From Ambrosia x helenae (lineage: Eukaryota; Streptophyta; Magnoliopsida; Asterales; Asteraceae): a DNA stretch of 64,000 nt. The notes beneath the pieces were generated by a model. That model made no database searches, was not told the origin of the DNA, and was given only the letters and a program-made list of their open reading frames with translations. Shown piece by piece: positions 32,163 to 42,554 of the stretch. The translations under genes and the position numbers were made by a program. The stretch is taken from assembly GCA_030844895.1 (NCBI GenBank), contig CM061231.1, positions 150,016,165 through 150,080,164 on the forward strand, read 5' to 3'. The stretch's first letter is position 1. The number at the start of each line of letters is the position of its first letter.

Positions 32163-35100
32163 TTATGTTGGTGGAAAAAATCTGTTTAAATTAAAGGGCA
32201 AAGTGTAGAATTCTTCATTCCTGTTATCCCCTCTAAACGTTCGGAACTTCACCCACCATGGCATCCCTCTATCTTTCTTTGAATTCACTACGTCTAACGT
32301 GTTGTCAAGAAACACCGCCACTATCAATCCTACTGTTGGCGGTGATGAGAACATGGCATTCAAGAATGCGTTAAACTGCAAAAAGGACAATAAAAAAAAA
32401 CGAAACGTTTTAACCATAAATGAACAAGATCCTTGTAGGTGTATGATAATGCCATAAGAGGTGATACACTGATACTCACCCAACCGGCATTGGTGCGAAC
32501 AAGCCCATGTTGTACAGTCGCGTACTCGTTAAAATATTGAGGAATGGAAATTCCAAGAAAAAGGGAAAGCCCGATTATGATGAGGTTTCTCATTGAATTC
32601 ATGTTAGTGAACTGAAGAAATGATAATCCAACAGCACCTACATAAATATACGTCGAAAGCGTTAAAAAGGGATGGATAAAGACTACATGTGCTACTAATC
32701 ATTTGAGAAGTTGTAATCACATACCTACAAGGCCAAATAGAATACAATACAATGCTGCATATATGGGAAACGGTATTGATGCAAATACGGCTCCAAATTT
32801 ACCTTCAAAAAGGCAAAATACGATATATATGCTTTCAGATCATTTGGTTATAAATCTTATATTAGATCTCTAATCCTATCATACGCGAATCTTAGTATGA
32901 CAAGAATTACTTTATATATAAATTAAATTAAATGTTATAAAATCTTAGAAATTAGAATAACCTAATATGGAGAAGAAAATCATGAAACCAGCGGAAATCT
33001 GAACAACTCTTCGACTACCAACTCGGGTTAGTCCAAGAAGACCCACGTTTTCACTGAGATAAAACGTATGGTATTAGTCCAAAGTTTTTTTAAAAAAAAA
33101 TTATATATTAAAACTTGATATCAGTTGGGCGCTTACACTGATACCGTGGATCCCGTCCCAGTTCCATAAAGACCATCCAGAAGGATACCTATTCCCTGTT
33201 AGAACAATTTATAAAGATGCGTTGCGACTTTCTAGCTAAAATTAGTCATTTCTAACATAAGCATATAACGAGGAGATACAAACGCACCTGCCAGCCAATG
33301 CCTCTGCTAAGCACATAAGCAGGCGGTGGGGTTGCAATCGCCAACCGAGATGCAGCCATGTATGCACCAGTTGACTGACATAAATAATCTTATTAATAAT
33401 ATACAACCAGTAAGAAATCTATTTATAAAGTTTCCAGATATAAAACACAGTATGTAAACGACACACAGGTACCTCAACCATCGAAACAAGAACAGATGAC
33501 ATCATTGCGAATGAATGGCCGGCTGAAAACGTAGGTGGGCCCCACTGTAAAGGGTATGGAAACTTGAACCTAAAAATTAATCCAACCAAATGCGTATGGT
33601 ATTTTAGTTTTAAGACCAAAAATGTATGGACAATAAATGAATTTACTTATTTATATAGGCAACCAACCATGGAGCGGTAGATATGATATTTGCTCTGTCT
33701 GTACGGCAGCTTATTTGAGTTGCCTGTTGTCTATTTCGGTAGGCCCCACTGGCCGTTAGTATGATCGCATAAATCCAGATAATTGATATGCATATCAACA
33801 AAGGAAACCGCTCAAAAATGGGAACGTCTTTTAGTAGCTTCGTGTGCTTTAAATACTACAATATGAGCAAGATGTTACATTCTTGAATGCGTCAACAGAT
33901 CATAGGTGAAAAACAGAGCATTTGATTTAATAACTGTCTCAAAAAAGAAAAAAAACATTTACCTGTGAAACTCCAATAACCAAAAGTAGCATAGGCAACC
34001 CAATTTCCACACAGTTTCCTAGCTAAAAACGGAAACGCCAAACAAAAACGTATAAACAAGATCATAAGATAAACAGGAAATAGTAATGAACCTAGCATTA
34101 GCAAAGTGGAAACACATTTGACTTTTTAGTCAAATGAGCTAAATTTACAACTTTATAATTTGTATGAATTAGGATATCTTTAGATGTCGCATGAAGATTG
34201 CAAATTCGCAATGCTGTATCTTTTATGGCAAACATTAAAGCTTAAGTTACGTATTGACCCGTTAGCATACTTCCAATTTAAAAATTCTCTTTAGATTTGG
34301 TAAATGAGATTCCTCTATTTCGTCATTATTGAAGCGTATTTTGGACATTTTACTAGCAATCAATTTTCATGCAACCAAGAGCATAATAAGCAATACACGC
34401 GAGTTCTTTTAAAGAAACTATACACCGTTTTTTAATAGAAAGACTTCCTTTCTGGGAATGTAAGTTCATGTCTGCAGACTGCAAAACCTTTTATTTTTCA
34501 TTTAAGTGTAAAAATTCAAGTTCTTCCACTACATACCATAGGAAATCCGCGTTGAAATAGGCCCAAACCGACCAATCCAACAACAGGTGCCATACCAAGA
34601 GGGCTAAAGAATCTGCAAACAGAAGCCAAAACAGTACGAAACTCAAATTAGAAAACATAAAAGTATAAAAAAACAGTTACATGGAAAGGAACCGTGGATT
34701 ATAAACATCAACATACCGCGAAAAGAGACCCCAAAGCTGGCTGTAACCAGCTACAATTTGAATGCTAGAAGCAACAATTAATGCCCCTTGAATAGCTCTC
34801 ATTGTTTGTATAAATCTCTGCAAAACCAATGTAACAAGATGTAAAAATCCAACTCCAATCTTACAAATTCAATATCTAGACAACATACATCATGATGATC
34901 AGGGATTCGTTGCAAAGACGAATCATTTATAATGTAAAGAATGGGCATAACATATGCAAACGACCCGCCAACGACAGCAGGCAATCTGGTTCCGAATAGC
35001 GTTTGCAGAAGCGTCTTGATTCCGGCTACAAATAGTAAAGTTTGTATGACTCTAGCCTTGTCGCCCTATCCGATATCATAAAAGAAAATAATCAATAAAA

Positions 35101-36133
35101 CATATAAAAAAGTTAAAAAATTTATAAAAAAAAAAAGCAGAATAAAATTAATATGCTTACATCTGATCCACCCATCAAGGGGACTAGTAGAGAAGAGATC
35201 ATTACACTAGTTCCAATCATAAGAATGTAGTTTTGAAATGCTAACAAAATAGTTTCAGCTGCAAAACAACAAATGAAGTGATTGTCTTTTACAATCATTC
35301 CAAAATATAAAAACAAAAAAAATGTTTTTTTTATTTTTTTTAAATCAAGAACATCAAATCTCAATTTCACCTGAAAGATCCAAACTATCTTTTCACTTTT
35401 CATCTATTTTAACCAACAAAAAAAGCCCTAAAATTGCAATCATTAATCATGTTATGTAACAACCTATAAACCCTAATCATAACATATAAAGATCATCATT
35501 CAACTCACCATGATTTCTCAATGATTCAACCAAAACAAAAAAGATGGATATATTCTTCCTTTTAAGTTTTAACTCATCCATTTTTTTATTAATTATTTTT
35601 AAGAATAAATTGATGAACAAAATGATGAAATAAGGTGTGACCCACCTGGTCAATAAATAAACAACAACCTTCTCACAACACTTGACTTTTGTTCTACACA
35701 TTTCCATACAAAATTTTATAAAAAACATAAAAAAAGAAGCCGCATTGGTGTTTTACTTTCCCTGTTCCCCATTCCATCCCAAAACACATAATATTTTTAT
35801 ATACCTGACAAACATTCTCTAAACAATTATTTAAAACTAAATAAATATTCAAACATTACAAAATTTTCAATAAATCCAAAAAAAAAAAAAAATCCATAAT
35901 ATCATAACCAGCCAAGAACACTGCATGAAACTACAAAACCATCTTTCAAATGCTCTATTTCAACACCTAAAACACTGCAACTAATTAACCATTAAAAACC
36001 CATGAAAAAAATTACATTTTTATGTGAAAATAAAAATAAAAAAGAGAGAAAACATACGCCAAGGTGGGTTGGAATCTATGCAGTACTCCAAATCTTGAAG
36101 CTGTTCCATGGGTGGGTGACTTATATCAGCCAT
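32163..36133 (-). CDS. NAT: Nucleobase-ascorbate transporter (NAT/NCS2 family), 14 exons, intact
   Basis: A plasma-membrane type permease of the NAT/NCS2 family; plant members are thought to carry purines/pyrimidines with protons. Exons, high to low: 36133-36058, 35258-35161, 35065-34889, 34817-34717, 34612-34537, 34022-33963, 33855-33668, 33569-33473, 33374-33288, 33195-33137, 33053-32962, 32802-32725, 32637-32480, 32375-32163. All introns are GT-AG and phases agree. The total is 1,560 bp, giving 519 residues, the usual family length. It starts MADISHPPMEQLQDLEYCID and ends NEEFYTLPFNLNRFFPPT, both family hallmarks. The NAT signature lies in exon 11 (ENVGLLGLTRVG). The TM1 motif reads FQNYIL where many members have FQHYIL. 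It most resembles the plant NAT6/NAT7 type by memory. Confidence 0.93.
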
Positions 36134-36410
36134 TGACATGATATGATATGATAAGATATGATGTGATGAAGATTAATAAGTGAAGAAACAGAGAATATTG
36201 GAGATGAAAGAAGAAGAAGATTAAGAACAAAGTAAAGCACAGCACACTGGTGGAAAAGTTGAGAAAATAATAAGTAAAAATCAAAAGTTAGAGAGAGAAA
36301 GAGAAAGAGAGAAATGAGGGTTGTGTGAAACAGAACATAACATAGTTTAGTTTAGTTACTTCAAATGAGAACACCCATGATCCCTTTTTTATATATCTTT
36401 ACTGGCTTAT
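36134..36410 (-). promoter_or_regulatory. 5' UTR and core promoter of the transporter gene
   Basis: On the minus strand a TATATAAA box lies at 36388-36395. About 90 bases downstream (36289-36318) is a CT-rich leader, read as an AG-run on the plus strand, of the kind common in plant 5' UTRs. The ATG at 36131-36133 opens the only long in-frame exon. A Helitron-like hairpin sits just upstream at 36416-36445. Confidence 0.6.
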
Positions 36411-36415
36411 ACCCC

Positions 36416-36445
36416 GGGAGCGTCCCGGGTTGAGAAATCTAAGTA
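36416..36445 (+). repeat. Helitron-like 3' terminal hairpin, copy 1
   Basis: CCCGGGA-gcg-TCCCGGG can form a 7-bp hairpin, followed by TTGAGAAAT and CTAA. A hairpin about 10 bases before CTRR is the Helitron 3' signature. Here the following base is G rather than T, so this copy is less certain. Confidence 0.4.
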
Positions 36446-36708
36446 AAGTGAATAAAATTAGAAGTATATAAACTATAAAAATGGCATCTATGTATCAACT
36501 TACATTAGATACTTAAAAAAAAAAATACTAAAAGATCCATTTCACCTTATAACATCAACACCTAAAACAGAATATTAAGACCCCAAGCACTTCAAGGGGA
36601 CAAAGATTGTTTAGCACCAATACATTCAGTCAAAGGTCTTTAACTGCATACAATAAGATTTGAGCTATTTCAGAATATGGTAGAAAAAAAAAACATAGCA
36701 ATTACCTG

Positions 36709-36738
36709 TTGGAGAGCGTCCCGTGTGGAAATATCTAA
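36709..36738 (+). repeat. Degenerate Helitron-like terminus, copy 2
   Basis: It has 'ggagagcgtcccgtg' then 'tggaaatat' and CTAA followed by T. The left arm of the hairpin has decayed compared with copies 1 and 3. Confidence 0.3.
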
Positions 36739-36780
36739 TATGACAACATAATTAATGACTTGCCAATATATGATTAATGA

Positions 36781-36781
36781 A

Positions 36782-36823
<42 letters not shown>
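36781..36823. repeat. (ATT)n microsatellite
   Basis: About 14 tandem ATT units. Confidence 0.95.
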
Positions 36824-36936
36824 ACAAATCTCTGCCATAAGTTATCATATTATAATATAAAAAAAGGGTAATTAGGTCGGGTATCACCTAATCCCAGGCC
36901 CAACTCAAACCCACAATTTTTTTTAAACTAATATAT

Positions 36937-36966
36937 CCCGGGAGCGTCCCGGGCTGAGAAATCTAA
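36937..36966 (+). repeat. Helitron-like 3' terminal hairpin, copy 3
   Basis: A perfect CCCGGGA-gcg-TCCCGGG hairpin, then CTGAGAAAT, then CTAA followed by T, matching the Helitron rule (CTRR, insertion between A and T). Confidence 0.45.
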
Positions 36967-37907
36967 TTTGAAATATCAATTTTACACATGAAATAGACTG
37001 ATGCGTTTTACAGTTACATGCAGGAAAGTTTCGGGTAGCACTTAACCTAAAACAGTTAACAATGTATCTTCAATGTTAGTGCATAACCTTAAACACTGTA
37101 TAACTCTAATATTAAAACCTAACCTAAAACAATGTACAACTCCAATGCTAACACATGTTGTAAATAAAAATCATATTTACTGTTTTGAACATAACTAATG
37201 ACTTGCCTATACATGATTAATGAATAACCTGAACACTTTGTATTTTTTCCAGTATGAACAAAACCACACAAAAAAATAGTCGTTTTTTTCTCCGTTTTTT
37301 ATATAGCACTATGGTACCCGTTGGAAAGATAATAAAACGCTCGTTAATTTGGTGTAATTTTTTTTCTTTAAAAAATCTCGTATATAAAATATATTAACGT
37401 TTAAAAGTTATGTAAGAAAACATTAGAGATAAAAATCTAATTTTGTTTTTAAATTTTAAATTATTATTTTCCTAAAATAAAGCCCTTGCCACATGGGATG
37501 ACACATGGCATACTCAATGAAGAAAATACCCTCTTTAAGTGCCATGTCATTAAAATGACTTTGGTTTATTATATGTATAGATTATTATTATTATTGTTAC
37601 TAATAATATTTCTATGTTTACATATCCAAATAAATATCAAATACAAATTAGTATATTTACTTTTTTGCATAGCTGCTTTCTTTTAGTTTGTTTTAGTTTT
37701 TAACTTTTAACCGTACACTCACGCAGCTAGTAGAGTTTACTTCTAAATCTATAACAATATTTGTTGTGAAAATGGAATATTGAGTTGTTGGGACATTTTA
37801 CTGCACCTGTTGATACCGTTGTTGGAAGCTTTTTGGTAATTTATTGGTTTAAATAGTAACATGTTTTTGAAGAAGTAAGTAGGAATAATAATAATAATAA
37901 TAATTAA
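36967..37907. other. AT-rich intergenic DNA
   Basis: No gene seen. About 37478-37580 reads on the minus strand as TCTATACATATAATAAACC, similar to plant Helitron 5' ends, but no matching 3' end was found in that orientation. Confidence 0.35.
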
Positions 37908-38085
37908 TGGCGAAGTTTCTTTGGGACCCGAGGGGTCCTGACCTCATCGATTTTTGACGCAGTAGTGGAATTTTGCGATTTTCGTAGATAAATTGAGTCC
38001 GGCCCGCACCGATTTGTTCTTCCGGCCACTACCAATAAAAAATTTTGAGTCCGGCCCCCATCGATTTGAGAACCAAGGTTTGCCA
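37908..38085. mobile_element. Small hAT-like MITE
   Basis: The right end, reverse complemented, is CAGTGGCAAACCTTGG and the left end reads ATGGCGAAGTTTCTTTGG, an imperfect inverted repeat. Flanks are ataattaa and ataataat, within an AAT microsatellite, so the TSD cannot be proved. Confidence 0.5.
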
Positions 38086-38087
38086 CT

Positions 38088-38088
38088 G

Positions 38089-38147
<59 letters not shown>

Positions 38148-38148
38148 T
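38088..38148. repeat. (AAT)n microsatellite
   Basis: About 20 tandem units directly following the hAT-like MITE. A shorter run precedes it at 37886-37905. Confidence 0.95.
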
Positions 38149-38272
38149 GTGTTGTAATATATGATTTTGGGATGAAACATTAATATGGCATTTAATAAAG
38201 AAGTATTTAAGATTTTCTCAATCAGATTTTGTATTGATGATTTGGAGCTTTAATGAAAATACCAATTAAAAT

Positions 38273-38667
38273 CCGAACCCGGGCGAAGCCACTTTGTTAT
38301 TTCTTTTTATCCTGACCATGTGGTTTAGTGGTAAAAAGGCTGGTTCTTTTTTTGGGGGAGTCGGGTTCGATTTCCACGGAAGGCATGTGATGGATACCCT
38401 CACCCTTGTGGTGGGGTAGGTGGTTGGGAAGTGATGGAGAGACCCTTGACCCTTGTGGTCATGGGTTCGACTCCTGATCCCACCAGGTTTTACCGGTTCA
38501 CTACCGTCGTGCTTTCGGGCGAGTTTGTGGGTCGGGTTTTCCCTGGAACAGGAGACGGGTGGGCCGAAGGGCTCTGTCCGTACGGACTAAAGGCCGTCTG
38601 GGGCCCCTTTCGGCCATTGGGGGCCGCGTACAGAGTACCTGGCAATACTTTAGTTGATCGTTCAAAA
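38273..38667 (+). mobile_element. tRNA-derived SINE, possibly composite
   Basis: An A box TGGTTTAGTGG (about 38321-38331) and a B box GGGTTCGATTTCC (about 38364-38376) lie at tRNA spacing. A second B-box-like GGGTTCGACTCC lies at about 38463. The 3' end is an A-run. Direct repeats of about 17 bp (aaaataccaattaaaat, 38256-38272 and 38668-38684) flank it, proving retroposition. The GC-rich body (38500-38640) is unlike its AT-rich surroundings. Confidence 0.8.
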
Positions 38668-38889
38668 AAAATACCAATTAAAATTGACATTAAATAGTGA
38701 ATCCAAAACATATATAAATATATTGGATAATTATTAATTACCGAAAAAGTTTAGTGTAAAAAGTAGTTTAGCATAAAAAGTATAAGAAGTATTTTGGCAT
38801 TTTATCAAAATAAATTAATGGATGAGATTAAAAGAGAAAAAGTATACGTTGGGTTTCTAAAAAAGGAGGAGAAGGGCAAAATAGGTATA

Positions 38890-39685
38890 ACCCACAATGG
38901 TTGAGTTCCACCCCCATTTTTTTAACGTCCATATTTTTTTCATACGACATTATTTTTTTTAAAAAAAAAACACACCATAAAACAAGCATGTTATTCTCTT
39001 TCATTTGCATACCATATTGCTATACTTTAAAAAAAAATTGTTGGGTTGATAGTACTTACGTCTAAATGTAAACACTTGATATTATTACTTACGTTTAAAC
39101 ATTCTGAATGTAATAATAGCTTTTTTGTTTTTTGTTTTAGTTTGTTTCTAATATCATGGGAAAGTTAGAAGAGCTTTATATGGGAGAACCACATTTTGTT
39201 AGTTTTATTAATTTATCGATGGAGGAAAAGGTACATTTACATAAAGCATTACTCTTATTAGTTAGTAACCTTACTTTACATTGTTGTTTTTGTATCTAAT
39301 AGGCTACTAAACAATAATAAACTTGATATGTATGTAAAAACTTGATATTACCTACTTGCGTTTAAACAATAATAACTTGCGTCTAAATGTAAAAACTTTA
39401 TATTACTTACTTGCGTTTTAGCATGTATAACTTGCGTTTTATCATTTATAACATGTGTTTGATCAGGTCGTTTTATCAGGTATACATTGTGTTTCTAAAA
39501 CACAAGTATACCCTCAATAAAACGCAAATTATCAACCCAACAATTTTTTTTAAAGTATAGCAATATGGTATGGAAATGAAAGATGATGAAAAGCTTGTTT
39601 TTTGGTGTATTTTTTTTTTAAAATAATGTCATATGAAAAAGTTATGGCCGTTTTAAAAATGGGGGTGGAACTTTAATGACGCTAA
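38890..39685. repeat. Fold-back element with ~155-bp inverted repeats
   Basis: 38900-39055 is repeated in reverse complement at 39525-39676 with about 90% identity by eye ('gttccacccccattttt...', 'ccatattgctatacttt', 'ttgttgggttgat'). The ~470-bp spacer holds 'taaacacttgatattatta' and 'cttgcgttt' words in several copies. I found no TSD. It is probably a DNA transposon derivative. Confidence 0.7.
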
Positions 39686-40679
39686 GAAATTACCATCGTG
39701 CCCCTGATTATCAAATTTAATCCTACGTTTCATATTGTTTCGTACACTTTGTACAATAAGACCATTGTTAACCAACTTATGAACAACTCCTATGGATTTT
39801 TTTTTTAAATTATTCTAAGAAATGAATACTAGTTTATTGTGTATATATATACACACACAAATGGTTTATATTTTTTGAAGCAAACAAATCAAATTAATAT
39901 CCTCGAAAAGTTTTGAACATTTAGTTTTATCTATTTTTTTTTATATTGAATGGTTCTAAAACTTGATGCCATAAAGGAGTTGTGTTTTAAACTAGAAAAA
40001 CGAAAGAGATGTTCATGCAACAATGATTCTTATTTTAGTTTACATCTTTAAACATCATGGGTTAACATATATGTACTATATTCATTTTTTTATATAGTCA
40101 CTTGATAGAAAATACATATTATCATTTCCATTAAATAATATATTAGCTAACAAGTATATATAACAGTTAAATTTAAACAAAAGTAATTACTATTTTTAAG
40201 ATGGGTTGCTTATGAAAATTTGAGATGTCATAATATAGTCATAATTTATTTTGTAACTACAACTTTATGCATCAGATTAAGTCGTTATCTTTCTAAGACA
40301 AAATTTTATTATGGTTGTAACCAATAGTTTGAATAAGTTACTACTCTACAAAAGTTATGACTGAAACGTTTAGATTTTCGAATTAAACTCTACTATGCTT
40401 ATTCTGATGGTCCTGTATAATAATATTTTTGGGTTATTAAATTCTCAGTCAAATGTATAAACTAGTTACTATAGTCTTTACTAGTACATATAATTTATTA
40501 TCACATTATTTTATTTTAACTAATTTCAAAGTATATCATAAGAAAACTTGTTAAGTTGAAATTAACAAAGATATATAGTTCGGATTCTTTTAACCCGTCG
40601 CTAAAAGCCTGACCAAATCCTTAACTCATTAGACTTATACTTAAACAATTTAGGTTGATTCCTCGGGATATTTTTTTGG
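39686..40679. other. AT-rich intergenic DNA
   Basis: No gene or recognisable repeat. Confidence 0.4.
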
Positions 40680-41387
40680 GGGATTCTTTTTGCCAAGCAA
40701 TCACCAAGCTATAGTTGAATCTACTTAAGCAAGGTGAGTATATCTTTCCCTTTTTTCATGTTTTACCATTTTAGGGCTAATCATGTACACTATTATCAAA
40801 TGTTATTCTTATACTTAATGCAATTCTCATATGTGTTTGCTTTATGTGAATTTGTGTGTATGCTTAGTCAAAATCATTAACCGTTCTGCGGCCTAGCATT
40901 TCAATGAATAGTACTATGGTATACCCCCTTGAGACTCTGTTGAGAGAATCTTGGTCATTGTCTTGTTAATTCATTATTCATTTGGTTATTCATGTGTTAG
41001 TCTCATTCATGGGCTTGATTTTGACTGATACTACTTATTACATATTTGCAAACGGTACACAACACATGAATTGCGAAACGTTTTTATACTATATGTATTC
41101 AAAACAGGGTATGCTCACCAATACATTATATGTGTTGACAAATTATTTTCGTACATGTTTCAGGTTCTTATGAGATTATTTCTAAGCTTTTGGAAATTAG
41201 ACTTAAATTTGAGATTTATTGGATTTCAGTTTTAGTTGTCACGTTAGAATTTTGTATCTTGTAATTCCATTCAATTAATAAATTATTCAATTCAATGTAT
41301 TCAAATTTACATTTCTAGTCCATGAGCTATTGAACAATCGTCACTACGTTACACCTCGATGTTTCCGCCATCGGTTGGGGTGTTACA
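40680..41387 (+). repeat. Old Gypsy-type LTR remnant 1
   Basis: It ends 'gatgtttccgccatcggttggggtgttaca', the same 3' terminus as remnant 2 at 53200. The preceding ~350 bp also aligns with 52844-53200 ('acatgtttcagg', 'caattaat', 'gagctattgaacaatcgtca'). The left boundary is a guess. Confidence 0.5.
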
Positions 41388-42554
41388 GTTTTCGGGCATT
41401 ATGAGGCTTGAATGGGAAAAAAACTCCCCTTTTTTATTACCACTATAGCTAATCTAAATGACAAGTTGTTTATACATAAAGAATTATAATAAATGCATTA
41501 TAATTCATTCAATATCGTTCCCTTAACGTTTTAATATTTCATTACTTATTCCCTTTTAAAACTAGATCTGTAATGCTTCTTAACCTGTAGTAAGATGTTC
41601 ATAAACTTATTTTATCATATTTTAGCTAAAAACAATTTTTAAAATATTCAAAGGTGCATATAAGAGCAACCCTTAATTTGGACAGCAAGCAAAATCGAAC
41701 TTAAAACCGCCATAACTCTATTTTTACAACACTTTTTAAAGTAAACTTAGATGCTATGATCAAGATCTTCGAATTCCGGTTCCGATGGTATATTATTTGT
41801 CAAAGAACTCATCCGTTTTGACCTTTAACGAGCCCAAACAAAACAGGAGTTCAAATCTGGACGAGCTGTTTTGTCTTACGTTTTCGACCTATTTGTAGGG
41901 CTCAAACGAAAATATTTTCTAAACGAAAGTTATTCAGAATACTTTGATTTAGTTTACTTTGAATTTTTAGAATTTTTCAAGGTCGTTTGGTATTTTTAAA
42001 TTGTAATTTAAAACATTAGCTGCAATCTGTCCAAAACATGATTTTAACAAATCTAACCTAACTAACACTCCACCTATTATTCTTTCGATTATCCTAACCG
42101 TATAAGAACTCTAGACCCTTAATATGACCCTAAAAAACACTTCTTATTACTTTAGGGCATTATTACTAAGTGTTTGTGTGTTCAAGAAAACGCACGAACT
42201 CATTAAGCACTTAAGGTGAGTTTACATAGCCCCTTTTTACTACTTTACAATTTTTTTGGGGGTGAAACATGTTACATTTTCAATTGCAATTCAACATAAG
42301 TGTCTATGTATTATTCTATGTTGCATTATGTCTTAAACAATACTTTGGTAAGCACAATTATACTAGCATAATCATTAACATTGATCCAGCCGACGATATA
42401 CAATGATAGATCTATTGGATTGACAACCCCACCCGGATACGTGTACCTCCAGTATGGGTAGCGTGGGTGATTGTTATCGAACACATAAACACAAACAAGT
42501 GAATCATATGCGTATGGGATGGACCACAATATTCTAGTCACAAGGTTTGATTAT
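41388..42554 (+). repeat. Unassigned DNA passing into old Gypsy-type LTR remnant 2, left part
   Basis: The later part (about 42180-42554) resembles 40720-41040 of remnant 1 and continues after the young Gypsy element at 52839. 41388-42100 shows no gene. It ends with the target site attat (42550-42554). Confidence 0.45.

Noticed and set aside
33307..35728. Many minus-strand frames of 60-93 codons in the transporter locus
   Set aside because: Each is one exon plus read-through into an intron; the 14-exon model with consistent phases explains them.
38431..38711. Overlapping frames of 88 and 73 codons on opposite strands
   Set aside because: Both fall in the GC-rich body of the SINE, which has tRNA-type promoter boxes and flanking direct repeats; no protein family is recognised.
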